Source: an uncultured Eubacterium sp. (GTDB lineage: Bacteria > Bacillota > Clostridia > Oscillospirales > Acutalibacteraceae). Taken from it: a stretch of DNA of 64,000 bases. The notes beneath the pieces are model-generated. The model was not told the DNA's origin, ran no database searches, and saw nothing but the letters and a program-made list of their open reading frames with translations. Positions 32,842 to 42,831 of this stretch are shown piece by piece. Location: NCBI GenBank assembly GCA_910583925.1, contig CAJTZJ010000011.1, forward strand, positions 16,590 through 80,589, given 5' to 3'. A program made the translations under genes and the position numbers. Within the stretch, counting starts at the first letter, position 1. The number at the start of each line of letters is the position of its first letter.

Positions 32842-33392
32842 AGCGTTACTCCCGTTTTTTTATGTATTCTAATAAAATCTTCTATATTCGTAATACCTTT
32901 ATTTATAACAGCATCATAAACATCCATGCTTGTATATTTATCAAATGAATATAAATTTTGCTTGATTAAGTCCTGTTTAATTTTAATAATTGCTGTTCTT
33001 AGCTGCTCTTTCTCACTAATTTTTACTGATATATCATCACAATACTTTTCTGCTTTTTCAATTGTTGATTTATCTAAAAACCATATATCTACATTCCAAA
33101 GTTCATTATCCAAATAAAATTCAAAGCCATGAAACCAGACTTTATTTCCCTGTTCGTTGATTTCTTCTTTAGCCTCATACCAAGTCGGATTAAAAGTATT
33201 TAATATATAATTTGTAAGCAGATAAAGTTTGTCTAATGACATAGAATCATTTTCAACATCAATGTCCAAATCATTCCAAGCCATTAAATTCATCTTGGCA
33301 CTGCCTATAAGATGAGGCAGACCATATTTATTCAATTCGTTCAGTAATCCTAAATCATATAAAATACGATTTGCCTGTTCTAATCTATTCAT
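32838..33392 (-). CDS. Nucleotidyltransferase-fold protein
   Basis: 184 aa. The Pol-beta-type core is visible as IGSAKMNLMAWNDLDIDV (GS plus D-x-D) with a third acidic residue in WNVDIWF, as in small antibiotic or tRNA nucleotidyltransferases. C-terminal 60 residues are helical. Might transfer a nucleotide to a small molecule or protein; substrate unknown. First gene of a run of five (nucleotidyltransferase, Cys-cluster protein, GNAT, STAS-like, deaminase). Confidence 0.65.
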   Translation of the reverse strand: MNRLEQANRILYDLGLLNELNKYGLPHLIGSAKMNLMAWNDLDIDVENDSMSLDKLYLLTNYILNTFNPTWYEAKEEINEQGNKVWFHGFEFYLDNELWNVDIWFLDKSTIEKAEKYCDDISVKISEKEQLRTAIIKIKQDLIKQNLYSFDKYTSMDVYDAVINKGITNIEDFIRIHKKTGVTL

Positions 33393-33439
33393 TACAATTC
33401 CATTTCATCAATATCAGCAATTTTACATATATCATTTTT

Positions 33440-33469
33440 ATGATAACATAAGCATATATAAAAGTCCAA
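33440..33469 (-). promoter_or_regulatory. Sigma-A promoter for the accessory run
   Basis: TTGGAC, 18-nt spacer, TATCAT with TGT before it. The minus-35 box begins directly after the tyrS terminator U-tract. Confidence 0.6.
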
Positions 33470-33470
33470 C

Positions 33471-33510
33471 AAAAAATCCCTGCTGATATCTGAGATACCA
33501 ACAGGGATTT
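33471..33510 (-). terminator. Rho-independent terminator of tyrS
   Basis: Stem AAATCCCTG...CAGGGATTT with further imperfect pairing (TTGGTATCT with AGATATCAG) and a TTTTTT tract on the minus strand. Confidence 0.88.
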
Positions 33511-33517
33511 GAAAGTT

Positions 33518-34738
33518 TTACAAGCTGAATTTATGGAATACCTTTTTACCTTTTTTTATAATAATTTCATTATCAAAATCTGTTTTTGTTAAGGAAGCAT
33601 AAGGATCTGTTACCTTTTCATCATTAAGAGAAACACCGCCCTGTGTTATAAGGCGTCGGCCCTCGCCCTTTGATTTGATAATGCCTGCCTTAACCATCAT
33701 ATCCAGAACAGCAACCGAACCGTCGGTAAAATCGTCATCCGTTAAAACAGTAGTCGGCATATTTGAGGTATCTGCGCCGCCTGCAAAAAGAGCCTTTGCT
33801 GCTGCATCCGCCTTATCTGCCTCCTCTTCACTATGAACAAGCTTTGTTAATTCATATGCAAGAACCTCTTTAGCCTTATTCAGCTCTGCACCCTCAAGCT
33901 TTTCATACTTAGCAATTGTTTCAAGCGGCAAAAAGGTTAAAAGCTTCATACATTTGATAACATCACTGTCATCCACATTGCGCCAGTACTGATAAAATTC
34001 ATACGGAGAGGTTTTTTCAGGATCAAGCCAAACTGCGCCTTTTTCTGTTTTACCCATTTTTTTGCCGTCTGAATTCAGAAGCAAGGTAATGGTCATCGCA
34101 TTGGCATCCCCGCCGAGCTTTCTTCTTACTAGCTCCATACCGCCAATCATATTTGACCACTGATCGTCCCCGCCGAACTGAAGATTACAGCCGTATTTCT
34201 GATATAAAGAATAGAAATCATAGCTCTGCATAATCATATAGTTAAATTCAAGGAAAGAAAGACCCCTTTCCATTCTCTGCTTATAGCATTCTGCAGCAAG
34301 CATACGATTAACAGAGAAGCAGGCACCTACCTCTCGAAGCACATCTACATAGTTTAAATCCAGAAGCCAATCTGCATTATTAACCATAAGTGCCTTATTA
34401 TCAGAGAAATCAATAAATTTAGACATCTGCTTTTTAAAGCAATCGCAGTTATGCTGAATCGTTTCCTTCGTCATCATCTGGCGCATATCGGTTTTACCGC
34501 TTGGATCACCAATCATAGCAGTACCGCCGCCGATCAGTGCAATCGGCTTATTTCCTGCGTCCTGAAGCCTTTTCATAAGTGTAAGAGCCATAAAATGACC
34601 TACATGAAGAGAATCGGCAGTAGGATCAAAACCAATATAAAAAACTGCTTTTCCGTTGTTTACAAGTTCTCTTATCTGTTCTTCGTCAGTTACCTGAGCA
34701 ATAAGACCTCTTTCTTTTAATTCTTCATAAACTCCCAT
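33518..34738 (-). CDS. tyrS: Tyrosyl-tRNA synthetase
   Basis: Class I synthetase, 406 aa. The HIGH-type motif reads HVGH ([16 protein letters not shown], near residue 48), tyrosine/tRNA motifs include [14 protein letters not shown], and the KMSKS loop reads KKMGKT as in the TyrS-type with Asp-x-Gln specificity. The S4 RNA-binding domain occupies the last 60 residues ([13 protein letters not shown]). Strong AGGAGG site before ATG 34738. Only 93 nt separate it from recN, too little for a T-box. Confidence 0.95.
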   Translation of the reverse strand: MGVYEELKERGLIAQVTDEEQIRELVNNGKAVFYIGFDPTADSLHVGHFMALTLMKRLQDAGNKPIALIGGGTAMIGDPSGKTDMRQMMTKETIQHNCDCFKKQMSKFIDFSDNKALMVNNADWLLDLNYVDVLREVGACFSVNRMLAAECYKQRMERGLSFLEFNYMIMQSYDFYSLYQKYGCNLQFGGDDQWSNMIGGMELVRRKLGGDANAMTITLLLNSDGKKMGKTEKGAVWLDPEKTSPYEFYQYWRNVDDSDVIKCMKLLTFLPLETIAKYEKLEGAELNKAKEVLAYELTKLVHSEEEADKADAAAKALFAGGADTSNMPTTVLTDDDFTDGSVAVLDMMVKAGIIKSKGEGRRLITQGGVSLNDEKVTDPYASLTKTDFDNEIIIKKGKKVFHKFSL

Positions 34739-34831
34739 ATAATATTTCCTCCAAAATCTAATCTAAACATAAAAAATACATTTAGAAGCAAGTTCCGTTT
34801 TTTATCATTTGTTCTTTATTGAATCCCATAA

Positions 34832-36502
34832 TTACTCCGAATCAGACAAAAGCATTTCTTCCGCACTTTTAAGCAGAGCATCTGTTATATTTAAACCGCC
34901 CATAATTCTGGCAAGCTCTTTTTTTCTGCCCTCAAAATCAAGAGAAGATATCTTTGTATATGTTCTGTCATTATCAAAATCCTTTTGAATAAGGAAATGC
35001 GCATCGGCAGCAGAAGCAATCTGTGCTGAATGTGTTACGGTTATAACCTGTGTTCCTTCAGAAACAGCCTTAAGCTTCAAGCCGATTTTTCTGCTTGCTC
35101 TGCCGGAAACACCTGTATCTATTTCGTCGAATATCAATGTACCGATTGTATCATTATGCACGATAACATTCTTAATTGCAAGCATAATTCTTGAAAGCTC
35201 ACCGCCTGATGCAATTTTTGCAAGAGGCTTAGCAGGCTCTCCCGGGTTGGTTGATATTAAAAATTCAATTTTATCAAAGCCGTTTGAAGAAAGATTTCCC
35301 TTTTCAAAATGAACAACAAACTTAATTTTGGGCATATCAAGAAACGCAAGCTGATTCCTGACATTTTCCTCAAACGCTTCAGCCGTTTTCTTTCTGAATT
35401 CCGAAAGCTTCTCCGCCTTTTTCATAACCTCATCAAGAAGCGCATCATACTGAACAGTAAGCTTTTCAAGCTCTTCATCATTAAACAAAACAGCATTTCG
35501 CTTTTCCTTTGCATTTTCAAGAAAAGAAAGCATTTCTTCCTCAGTATTGCCATATTTCAGACTAAGCTTATAAAGCAAATCAAGCCTTTCCTCAATCTGC
35601 TCTCTTTCATTCTCATCAAAATCAAATGAGGCAATCTCCGAATGAATCAAATCCTTAACTTCTTCAATTTCTTCACTTATATCATTAAGCACGGATAGTA
35701 TTTTTTCGGCTCCGTCAGAAAGCGAAGAAACAGAAGAAAACGATTTAGCTGCCGAAGATACAAGCGTTGAAGCACCGTCAAATTCATCATTTCCGCCCAA
35801 TGCAACCCCTGCATTATTCAGCGCAAGAAGCATAGCCTCACTGCTTTCAATCCGCCTTTTTTTCTTCAAAAGCTCCGTTTTTTCGTTTGGCTGAATATCG
35901 GCATCCTCAAGCTCTTTAATCTGATATTCAAGAAGTTCAAGAACTCTGTCCTTATCTTCTTCATCATCCGTTAATGCTTTAAGTTTCCGTCTTACAGAAA
36001 TCAGCTTATGAAAGCTTTCCTTATAATTTTTTATAAAATCATCATTCTCTGACATCATATCAACAAACTGATAATGCAAATCCGGATTTAAAAGCGACTG
36101 ACTGTCATGCTGACCATGAATATTAACAAGCAGCTGACCTACTTCTTTTAAAATCGAAACCGTTGCAGAAGAGCCGTTAATTTTACAAACGGATTTTCCT
36201 GCCTCGGTAATTTTTCTGGTTAAAAGTAATGAGCCATCCTCCTCAGCAGAATAGCCAAGCTTATCAAGCTTATTTTTCACATTGTCTGAAACATCTTCAA
36301 ATAAAGCAGATACAAATGCAAAATCAGCCCCATGCCGCACCAATTCACGAGAGGTTCTTTCACCCAAAATAGCATTAATTGAATCAACAACTATAGATTT
36401 ACCTGCACCTGTTTCGCCTGTTAAAACATTAAGCCCATTATTAAATTCTATCTGCGCCTTTTCAATTACGGCAATATTTTCAATATTAAGCGTTTTTAAC
36501 AT
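34832..36502 (-). CDS. recN: DNA repair protein RecN
   Basis: SMC-like ATPase acting early at double-strand breaks. 556 aa with Walker A NVLTGETGAGKSIVVD at the N-terminus, long coiled coils (about 150-360), then ABC signature ASGGELSRIMLAIK and Walker B TLIFDEIDTGVSG. Overlaps argR by 17 nt, a linkage conserved in Firmicutes (ahrC-recN). The ribosome binding site GGAG is inside the argR coding end. Confidence 0.95.
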   Translation of the reverse strand: MLKTLNIENIAVIEKAQIEFNNGLNVLTGETGAGKSIVVDSINAILGERTSRELVRHGADFAFVSALFEDVSDNVKNKLDKLGYSAEEDGSLLLTRKITEAGKSVCKINGSSATVSILKEVGQLLVNIHGQHDSQSLLNPDLHYQFVDMMSENDDFIKNYKESFHKLISVRRKLKALTDDEEDKDRVLELLEYQIKELEDADIQPNEKTELLKKKRRIESSEAMLLALNNAGVALGGNDEFDGASTLVSSAAKSFSSVSSLSDGAEKILSVLNDISEEIEEVKDLIHSEIASFDFDENEREQIEERLDLLYKLSLKYGNTEEEMLSFLENAKEKRNAVLFNDEELEKLTVQYDALLDEVMKKAEKLSEFRKKTAEAFEENVRNQLAFLDMPKIKFVVHFEKGNLSSNGFDKIEFLISTNPGEPAKPLAKIASGGELSRIMLAIKNVIVHNDTIGTLIFDEIDTGVSGRASRKIGLKLKAVSEGTQVITVTHSAQIASAADAHFLIQKDFDNDRTYTKISSLDFEGRKKELARIMGGLNITDALLKSAEEMLLSDSE

Positions 36503-36950
36503 TTAATAATTTCTCCAAATTATCTGTAAATATTGTTGCTGCGTTTTCTGTTTTGCAAAGAACAAAAATTGTATCATCCCCTGCTATTGTTCCGACAACT
36601 TCATTCCACTGCATTGAATCAACAGCAGCGCAGGCAGCGCCTGCCATTCCTGCAAAGCATTTAATACAAACCATATTCATCGCTTTTTCAACCCTGATAA
36701 CAGAATCAACAAAAATACCCGATGCTCTGGCAGAAACAGAATCGGAATTGCTTTTCTTACCGGTTGAATAAACATATCTTCCGCTGTCGGAAAGTTCCTT
36801 AACGAGCCTCAATTCTTTTATATCTCTTGAAATGGTTGCCTGCGTAACCTCAAAACCATTTTCAAGCAAAAGCGTCTGAAGATCCTCCTGCGTTTCAACA
36901 TCAAGGTTTCTTATGATTTCAAGTATTTTCGCCTGTCTTCTTTTTTTCAT
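36486..36950 (-). CDS. argR: Arginine repressor ArgR/AhrC
   Basis: 154 aa. N-terminal winged helix (QEDLQTLLLENGFEVTQATISRDIKELRL) binds ARG boxes; the C-terminal domain carries the hexamer/arginine site with GTIAGDDTIFVLCK. GAGGAAAGG precedes ATG 36950 by about 11 nt. No arginine genes are in the window, so its place here reflects conserved synteny with recN. Confidence 0.95.
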   Translation of the reverse strand: MKKRRQAKILEIIRNLDVETQEDLQTLLLENGFEVTQATISRDIKELRLVKELSDSGRYVYSTGKKSNSDSVSARASGIFVDSVIRVEKAMNMVCIKCFAGMAGAACAAVDSMQWNEVVGTIAGDDTIFVLCKTENAATIFTDNLEKLLNVKNA

Positions 36951-36986
36951 TTTACAATAAGCCTTTCCTCGTGATTAAAATAACTT

Positions 36987-37844
36987 TTAAGCTCTTCTTT
37001 CAATAATTTTCTTTTTTAAAATCTCATAAAAATTATCCGGTTTAACCTTAACAAGCCTTGCCTTATATTCCGAAACCGAAACAGCAACCTTTGTATCGGT
37101 AGGTATAGCAACAGGCTCATCACCGTCACAGGTTAATATGGCATTATTCATAACATCACTTGAAATTTCAACCAAAAGCGTACTGTCGCTGTCTACCACA
37201 ATACTTCTGTCCATTAAAGAATGCGGACAAATGGATGTAACTTCAAAGCAATTTAAATTCGGGCTTAAAACCGGACCTCCGGCAGCAAGACTGTACGCTG
37301 TTGAACCTGTAGGTGTAGAAATAATTACACCGTCTGCACGGGTTGTAAGAAGCTCTCTTTTGCTGCTTGAAACCTGAATATCAATAAGTCTTGCAAAATC
37401 GCCCCGTGAAAAAATTGCATCATTCAGACAATGAATTGTTTTGGCAATCCTGCCGTTTTCAAGAATATCAGCCTTAATCATCATTCTTTCATCCAACTGA
37501 TATTCGCCGCTTACTACTGATTTTAAAAGGCTTAACTCATTTCTTTCAATACCGCTTAAGAAACCAAGTCTGCCGCCATTAATTCCAAGTGCAGGTTTAC
37601 CAAGAATAGCAGCATTTTTGGCAATTTTCATTGTTGTACCATCTCCGCCGATAACAACTGCAATATCGCACAAATTCATAAGAGAACTGCTGTCGGAAAA
37701 ATCGGAGCAAACATCAGAAATGATATCCTTATATTTTTCTTCAAAATAAACAATACAATCTGTTTCCTTTAAAACAGATAACATATCCCTTGCAATTTTT
37801 TCTGTATCGTTGTTATTCAGGTTTGCAAAAACTGAAAAAATCAT
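36987..37844 (-). CDS. nadK: NAD kinase
   Basis: ATP-NAD kinase, 285 aa, source of NADP. GGDGTTMKIAKNA is the catalytic GGDG motif, NGGRLGFLSG and the NE/D motif region and TPTGSTAYSLAAGGP the NAD site. Overlaps tlyA by 4 nt. Placement between tlyA and argR is the Clostridial arrangement; Bacillus lacks nadK here. Confidence 0.95.
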   Translation of the reverse strand: MIFSVFANLNNNDTEKIARDMLSVLKETDCIVYFEEKYKDIISDVCSDFSDSSSLMNLCDIAVVIGGDGTTMKIAKNAAILGKPALGINGGRLGFLSGIERNELSLLKSVVSGEYQLDERMMIKADILENGRIAKTIHCLNDAIFSRGDFARLIDIQVSSSKRELLTTRADGVIISTPTGSTAYSLAAGGPVLSPNLNCFEVTSICPHSLMDRSIVVDSDSTLLVEISSDVMNNAILTCDGDEPVAIPTDTKVAVSVSEYKARLVKVKPDNFYEILKKKIIERRA

Positions 37845-38647
37845 AAAAGCTCCTCGTGTGACTCATTAACAAGTTTTTCGGGATTTACGCATGCGGCAAT
37901 AATCGGATTCTCATTTTTACACAGATAAATTAAATATTCTATATTGCCCTCCGGTCCTTTAATCGGGGAAAACTGAAGTCCGCAAACAGAAAATCCGTTC
38001 TCAATCGCCATGGCAATAACATGATTGACTACCTCCAGATGAACGGATTTTTCTCTTACTACACCCTTTTTGCCAACCTTGTCTTTCCCTGCTTCAAACT
38101 GAGGTTTAATAAGGCAAACTGCCTGTCCGTTATCAGAAAGAAGCTTATTAAGATTAGGCAGAATATGCTTTAATGAAATAAATGAAACATCAACCGATGA
38201 AAACTGAATTTTATCTTTAATCTGTTCATCAGTAACATATCTGAAATTCGTTCTCTCCAAATTGACAACACGCTCGTCACAGCGCAGCTTCCAGGCAAGC
38301 TGACCATACCCAACATCAACTGAATAGACCTTAACAGCACCATTCATAAGCATACAATCCGTAAATCCACCTGTTGAAGCACCGACATCCATACATATTT
38401 TCCCGTTTAAATCAATCGGAAATTCCTGCATAGCTTTTTCAAGCTTCAATCCGCCGCGGCTTACATATTTTAATGTATTTCCGCGAACTTCAAGGACATC
38501 ATCCTCTTTGATTTCCGTACCTGCCTTATCAACTTTTTGATTATTTACATAAACCTGACCGGCCATAATTATTGCCTTGGCTTTTTCTCGGCTGGGAGCA
38601 TATCCCCGTTCAAAAACAGCAACATCAAGCCTTATTTTTTTAGACAT
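37841..38647 (-). CDS. tlyA: TlyA family rRNA (cytidine-2'-O)-methyltransferase
   Basis: 268 aa. S4 domain at residues 1-62 (RLDVAVFERGYAPSREKAK) and FtsJ-type methyltransferase with SAM motif DVGASTGGFTDCML, then SVDVGYGQLAWKL and FISLKHILP. Family members 2'-O-methylate 16S and 23S rRNA; in Bacillus the orthologue is YqxC. Between dxs (8-nt overlap) and nadK. Confidence 0.92.
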   Translation of the reverse strand: MSKKIRLDVAVFERGYAPSREKAKAIIMAGQVYVNNQKVDKAGTEIKEDDVLEVRGNTLKYVSRGGLKLEKAMQEFPIDLNGKICMDVGASTGGFTDCMLMNGAVKVYSVDVGYGQLAWKLRCDERVVNLERTNFRYVTDEQIKDKIQFSSVDVSFISLKHILPNLNKLLSDNGQAVCLIKPQFEAGKDKVGKKGVVREKSVHLEVVNHVIAMAIENGFSVCGLQFSPIKGPEGNIEYLIYLCKNENPIIAACVNPEKLVNESHEELL

Positions 38648-40487
38648 TTGAAACCTCTTTAACTATTGAAACAACAGAGTTTTTATCAAGACTGTAAGCT
38701 TTCAGCTGACTTTCTACCGAAGCCTGCTTAACAAATTCATCTTTGATACAAATATGATGAAAGCTTGCACAAATACCCTTTTCTTCAAGCATTGCCGCAA
38801 ACGCTTCGCCGACACTGCCCGATTTGATACTTTCTTCAAAAAAGAAAACATTTTTGTTATGATTGATTAAATTAAAAATACTGCTTTCAATAGGTTTAAT
38901 TTTATTAAGTTTAATTATAAATGTATCCTCAAGCTCTTTTAATGCGGCGTAGCACTCGGAAAATTCAACACCATATGTAATAATGCAGTTTTTGGAATCA
39001 TCAGTTCCAAAAACAGAATAATCGGATTTATCATAATGATAATCCTTCGGCATTTCCTTTTCTTTTCCTCTTGGATATCTTACCGCAACAGCCCCTGTAT
39101 CATGATAAACAGCCTGCCCTAACATATATGAAAGCTCATCATAGCAGCTTGGAGAATAAACCGTAAAATACGGAATTGTATTCAAATAGGACACATCAAA
39201 AACACCCTGATGAGATTCTCCGTCTTCTCCTACAAAGCCTGCTCTGTCTATTCCGAAAATCACTTTAAGATTCTGCATAGCTACATCATGAATAAGCTGA
39301 TCATAAGACCTTTGCAGAAAGGTTGAATAAACAGCAAAAACAGGGATTAATCCGTTTTTGGCAAGTCCGCTTGAAAAGGTAACAGCATGCTGCTCGGCAA
39401 TTCCGACATCAAAAAAGCGTTTTGGATATTTATTTGCAAATTCAGCAAGCCCTGTACCCTCTGCCATTGCCGCTGTAACAGCACAGATTCTGCCGTCCTT
39501 TTCAGCAAGAGAACACATTGTTTCGCCAAAGACATCAGAAAAACTCTTTCCGCCATAATTGGTTTCGCCTGTTGCAACATCAAATTTTCCTATACCGTGA
39601 AACTGAGTCGGATTTTTTTCGGCAGGATCATAGCCCTTTCCCTTTTTTGTATTAACATGAATAAGAACGGAATGATTATGCTCTTTAGCAGCATTTAAAA
39701 CGGAAATCAGACTTTCCATATCATGACCGTCTATTAAACCGTAATATCTGAAGCCTAAATCCTCAAAAAAGGTTGCATCATTGTAAACCCGTTTTCTGAT
39801 TTCGGTATTAATAAAGGTTAAGGCTCGATTAACTAAATTTCCGATTTTCGGAATTTTTGCAAGCACATGCCTTACACCTGATTTTAAATTAAAATAGCCT
39901 TTAGAAGTTCTTACATTTGTTAAATGTTTAGACATTGAGCCGACATTACGGCTGATTGACATCTTATTATCATTAAGAATTACAATAAGATTTTCGCACC
40001 CGTTTACTCCGTTATTGAACGCTTCAAAGGCAAGTCCTCCCGTTAAAGCTCCATCACCGATTACAGCAATCACTTTACCCTTTTCACCTTTGATTTTTTT
40101 TGCCTTGGCAAGACCGATTGCCTGTGAAACAGATACACTTGAATGACCGCTTGAAAAGATATCATGCTCACTTTCAACCGGGCGGATAAAGCCGCTTATT
40201 CCACCCTCTTTTCTAAGGGTTGAAAACTGATTTTTTCTGCCGGTAAGTATTTTATGCGTATAACACTGATGTCCAACATCAAAAACGATCTGATCGGTTG
40301 GACTGTTGAAAACCCTATGAAGTGCAACACTAAGCTCAACAACACCTAAATTTGAAGCAAGATGTCCCCCGGTTTCCGAAACTGATTCAACAAGAAATTC
40401 TCTTATATCCGAACAAAGCTCTTCAAGCTCAATGTCATCTAACTTTTTAACATCTTCGGGTGAGTTTACCCTATCAAGAACAGACAT
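38640..40487 (-). CDS. dxs: 1-deoxy-D-xylulose-5-phosphate synthase
   Basis: Thiamine-dependent first step of the MEP isoprenoid pathway. 615 aa. TPP motif GDGALTGGLAFEAFNN, HLASNLGVVELSVALH near the N-terminus, Glu of the pyrimidine domain in DVGIAEQHAVTFSSG, and GFVGEDGESHQGVFDV. ATG 40487 is chosen because AAGAGATG stands 5-6 nt upstream; the ATG seven codons earlier has no site. Next to ispA, so two isoprenoid steps are side by side. Confidence 0.95.
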   Translation of the reverse strand: MSVLDRVNSPEDVKKLDDIELEELCSDIREFLVESVSETGGHLASNLGVVELSVALHRVFNSPTDQIVFDVGHQCYTHKILTGRKNQFSTLRKEGGISGFIRPVESEHDIFSSGHSSVSVSQAIGLAKAKKIKGEKGKVIAVIGDGALTGGLAFEAFNNGVNGCENLIVILNDNKMSISRNVGSMSKHLTNVRTSKGYFNLKSGVRHVLAKIPKIGNLVNRALTFINTEIRKRVYNDATFFEDLGFRYYGLIDGHDMESLISVLNAAKEHNHSVLIHVNTKKGKGYDPAEKNPTQFHGIGKFDVATGETNYGGKSFSDVFGETMCSLAEKDGRICAVTAAMAEGTGLAEFANKYPKRFFDVGIAEQHAVTFSSGLAKNGLIPVFAVYSTFLQRSYDQLIHDVAMQNLKVIFGIDRAGFVGEDGESHQGVFDVSYLNTIPYFTVYSPSCYDELSYMLGQAVYHDTGAVAVRYPRGKEKEMPKDYHYDKSDYSVFGTDDSKNCIITYGVEFSECYAALKELEDTFIIKLNKIKPIESSIFNLINHNKNVFFFEESIKSGSVGEAFAAMLEEKGICASFHHICIKDEFVKQASVESQLKAYSLDKNSVVSIVKEVSNV

Positions 40488-40517
40488 GAAATCATCTCTT
40501 TTCTGCATTTAAAACAC

Positions 40518-40546
40518 ATACTACCATATTATGCATAAAAATGCAA
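40518..40546 (-). promoter_or_regulatory. Sigma-A promoter of dxs
   Basis: TTGCAT, 17-nt spacer, TAGTAT, in the 72-nt gap between ispA and dxs. Suggests the dxs-tlyA-nadK-argR-recN part can be transcribed apart from the upstream genes. Confidence 0.5.
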
Positions 40547-40559
40547 TATATGTATATTT

Positions 40560-41444
40560 TTACTTGCTGCGATTAATAAGCTCGCCTGCAAGTATTTCAA
40601 TAAACTCTGAATTTCCAAATTCAGAAAGTGAAGAAAGTGCACGATCTGTATATCCTTCTACATCCTTTTGCGATTCTTCAATACCCTTTAATGATACATA
40701 AGTTGTTTTATTATTTTCGGCATCAGAGCCAATTGGCTTACCAAGCTCTTCACGATCTCCGATTACATCAAGAATATCATCCTTAATCTGAAAAGCAATC
40801 CCCAAATAATAAGCAAATTCTTCAGCAGCCTGAAGCTGCTTTTGACCTGCACCTGCGGCAATACAGCCTAAAAGGCAGGCTGAAGAAATAAGTGCACCCG
40901 TTTTCAGCCTATGAACCGATAAAATCTGCGTTAAATCAGGGTTTTCTCTTTCATATTTTAAATCAATAACCTGTCCGCCAATCATTCCGCATACTCCGCT
41001 TTTCGCCGCCAATACAGAAACTGCATGCATTCTTTTATCCGCAGATAAATCGGAAGCAGCAATCAATTCAAATGCGTGGGTTAAAAGTGCATCTCCGGCA
41101 AGAAGAGCTGTTGCTTCGCCGAACTTTTTATGACAGCTTGGCTTTCCCCGTCTGAAATCATCATCATCCATACACGGCAAATCATCGTGAATTAAACTAT
41201 AAGTGTGTATATATTCAACTGCACATGCAAAATCAATTGCCTTTTCTTTCTCCAAACCGCAGCACTTCGCAAATTCAAGACAAAAAACCGGTCTTAATCT
41301 TTTTCCGCCGTTTGTAAGGCTGTATTTCATAGCCTCAACAACCATATCCTGATTGTCTGTACAAACAGGAAGTCTTTCAATTATTGCTTTTTCAATTATT
41401 TCAATATCTTTATCAAGTATAGTTTTGAATTCTGCCTTATCCAT
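40560..41444 (-). CDS. ispA: Polyprenyl (farnesyl/geranylgeranyl) diphosphate synthase
   Basis: Trans-prenyl chain-elongating enzyme, 294 aa. First Asp-rich motif in LIHDDLPCMDDDDFRRGKPS, second in QIKDDILDVIGD, plus GGKRLRP for substrate phosphate. Chain length likely C15 or C20. AAGGA site before ATG 41444; 3 nt after xseB. Confidence 0.93.
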   Translation of the reverse strand: MDKAEFKTILDKDIEIIEKAIIERLPVCTDNQDMVVEAMKYSLTNGGKRLRPVFCLEFAKCCGLEKEKAIDFACAVEYIHTYSLIHDDLPCMDDDDFRRGKPSCHKKFGEATALLAGDALLTHAFELIAASDLSADKRMHAVSVLAAKSGVCGMIGGQVIDLKYERENPDLTQILSVHRLKTGALISSACLLGCIAAGAGQKQLQAAEEFAYYLGIAFQIKDDILDVIGDREELGKPIGSDAENNKTTYVSLKGIEESQKDVEGYTDRALSSLSEFGNSEFIEILAGELINRSK

Positions 41445-41447
41445 TTT

Positions 41448-41636
41448 TTATTCCTTATTGATAATTGTAATTTTCTGTTTTGCATCATTAAGCTTTTTAT
41501 TGCATATAGCAGCAAGCTTTGTTCCCTCTTCAAAAAGCTTCATGCTTTCATCAAGAGTAGCCTCGTTTTTTTCAAGTAGGGTTACTATTTCCTCAAGCCG
41601 TTTAACAGCTTCCTCATATGTTATTTCCTTAGCCAT
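41448..41636 (-). CDS. xseB: Exodeoxyribonuclease VII small subunit
   Basis: 62-aa coiled-coil subunit with the XseB core YEEAVKRLEEIVTLLEKNEATLDES. ATG 41636 is taken instead of one five codons upstream because that segment contains the GAGG ribosome binding site. Overlaps the xseA end by 8 nt. Confidence 0.93.
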   Translation of the reverse strand: MAKEITYEEAVKRLEEIVTLLEKNEATLDESMKLFEEGTKLAAICNKKLNDAKQKITIINKE

Positions 41637-42831
41637 TTTCAACAACCTCATTTACCTTACATATTGCCCCTCCGTCCGAAAAAGCAATATGAATTTCATC
41701 ATTTTCATTAATATCTGAAACAGATTTTATTATTTCATTATTTTTTTGTGCAACCGAATATCCTCTTGCGAGAACAGCAAGAGGGCTTAACGCATTAAGT
41801 TTTCCTGCCAGAGCTGAAAGCTTAAGAGATTTGGTTTCAACAGAAGATAATACGGAATCACTAAGCCTTGCTTCAAGAACCTCAACATTATCCTTATAGG
41901 AGCTTAAAACAGAATCGTAGTTTTCAAGAACAGGTGAATGCGATAATTCGGAAACATACTGTATATTATCATCAATCATAATATTTATATAGTTAAACAG
42001 ACTGCTTTTGAGTGTTGCAAGCTCATTAGATAAAGAATTCATATCTGGGCAGACAAGCTCGGCAGCAGCACTCGGAGTAGGTGCTCTTAAGTCAGCAACG
42101 AAGTCACATATTGTGTAATCCGTTTCATGCCCTACAGCCGATACAATCGGCGTTTTACAGGCTATCACAGCCCGTGCAACCTCCTCTGTATTAAACGCCC
42201 AAAGATCCTCTATTGAGCCTCCGCCTCTGCCCACAATAATAACATCAATATCTTCAATGTCATCAAGAAGCCTTATGGATTTTACTATATCAGCCGAAGC
42301 GGATGTACCCTGTACAATTGTGGGTACTATAACAAGCTCAGCAAGCGGATATCTTCTTGCCGTAATATTCTTTATATCTTCAACAGCAGCACCTATATAC
42401 GATGTTGCAACACCGATTTTTCTCGGAAAAGGAGGAAGCAGCTTTTTGATTTCATCATTACATACACCCTCATTCAACAGCCTTTCCTTGAGCTGTTCAA
42501 ACGCAAGATTAAGTGCACCGACACCATCCGGCTGCATATCATCAACATAAAGCTGATATTCACCATTTTTTTCATAGGCAGAAATTCTTCCGCTGCAAAT
42601 AACCTTCATTCCGCTGTCGGGATTAAATTTAAGCTTTGAAGCATACGATGAAAACATCACAGCCTTAAGCTGGCTGTTTTCATCCTTTAAAGTAAAATAC
42701 ATATGCCCCGAAGAATAATAATATTTGAAATTTGAAATCTCTCCGCTGATAAATATACTGCGAAGAGGTGCACTTTCATCAAGTAAAGCCTTAATATATC
42801 TGTTAACTTGAGAAACGGTTATTACATTCAT
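41629..42831 (-). CDS. xseA: Exodeoxyribonuclease VII large subunit
   Basis: 400-aa nuclease subunit: N-terminal OB fold (SQVNRYIKALLDESAPLRSI, FISGEISNF), catalytic domain with RKIGVATSYIGAAVEDI, DVIIVGRGGGSIEDLWAFN and SAVGHETDYTICDFVADLRAPTPSAAA. Degrades single-stranded DNA to oligonucleotides. ATGA overlap with the gene before it. Confidence 0.95.
   Translation of the reverse strand: MNVITVSQVNRYIKALLDESAPLRSIFISGEISNFKYYYSSGHMYFTLKDENSQLKAVMFSSYASKLKFNPDSGMKVICSGRISAYEKNGEYQLYVDDMQPDGVGALNLAFEQLKERLLNEGVCNDEIKKLLPPFPRKIGVATSYIGAAVEDIKNITARRYPLAELVIVPTIVQGTSASADIVKSIRLLDDIEDIDVIIVGRGGGSIEDLWAFNTEEVARAVIACKTPIVSAVGHETDYTICDFVADLRAPTPSAAAELVCPDMNSLSNELATLKSSLFNYINIMIDDNIQYVSELSHSPVLENYDSVLSSYKDNVEVLEARLSDSVLSSVETKSLKLSALAGKLNALSPLAVLARGYSVAQKNNEIIKSVSDINENDEIHIAFSDGGAICKVNEVVENG

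Noticed and set aside
34739..34831. Possible T-box riboswitch before tyrS
   Set aside because: Only 93 nt are available, and no T-box core (TGGN bulge region) or terminator/antiterminator pair is visible.
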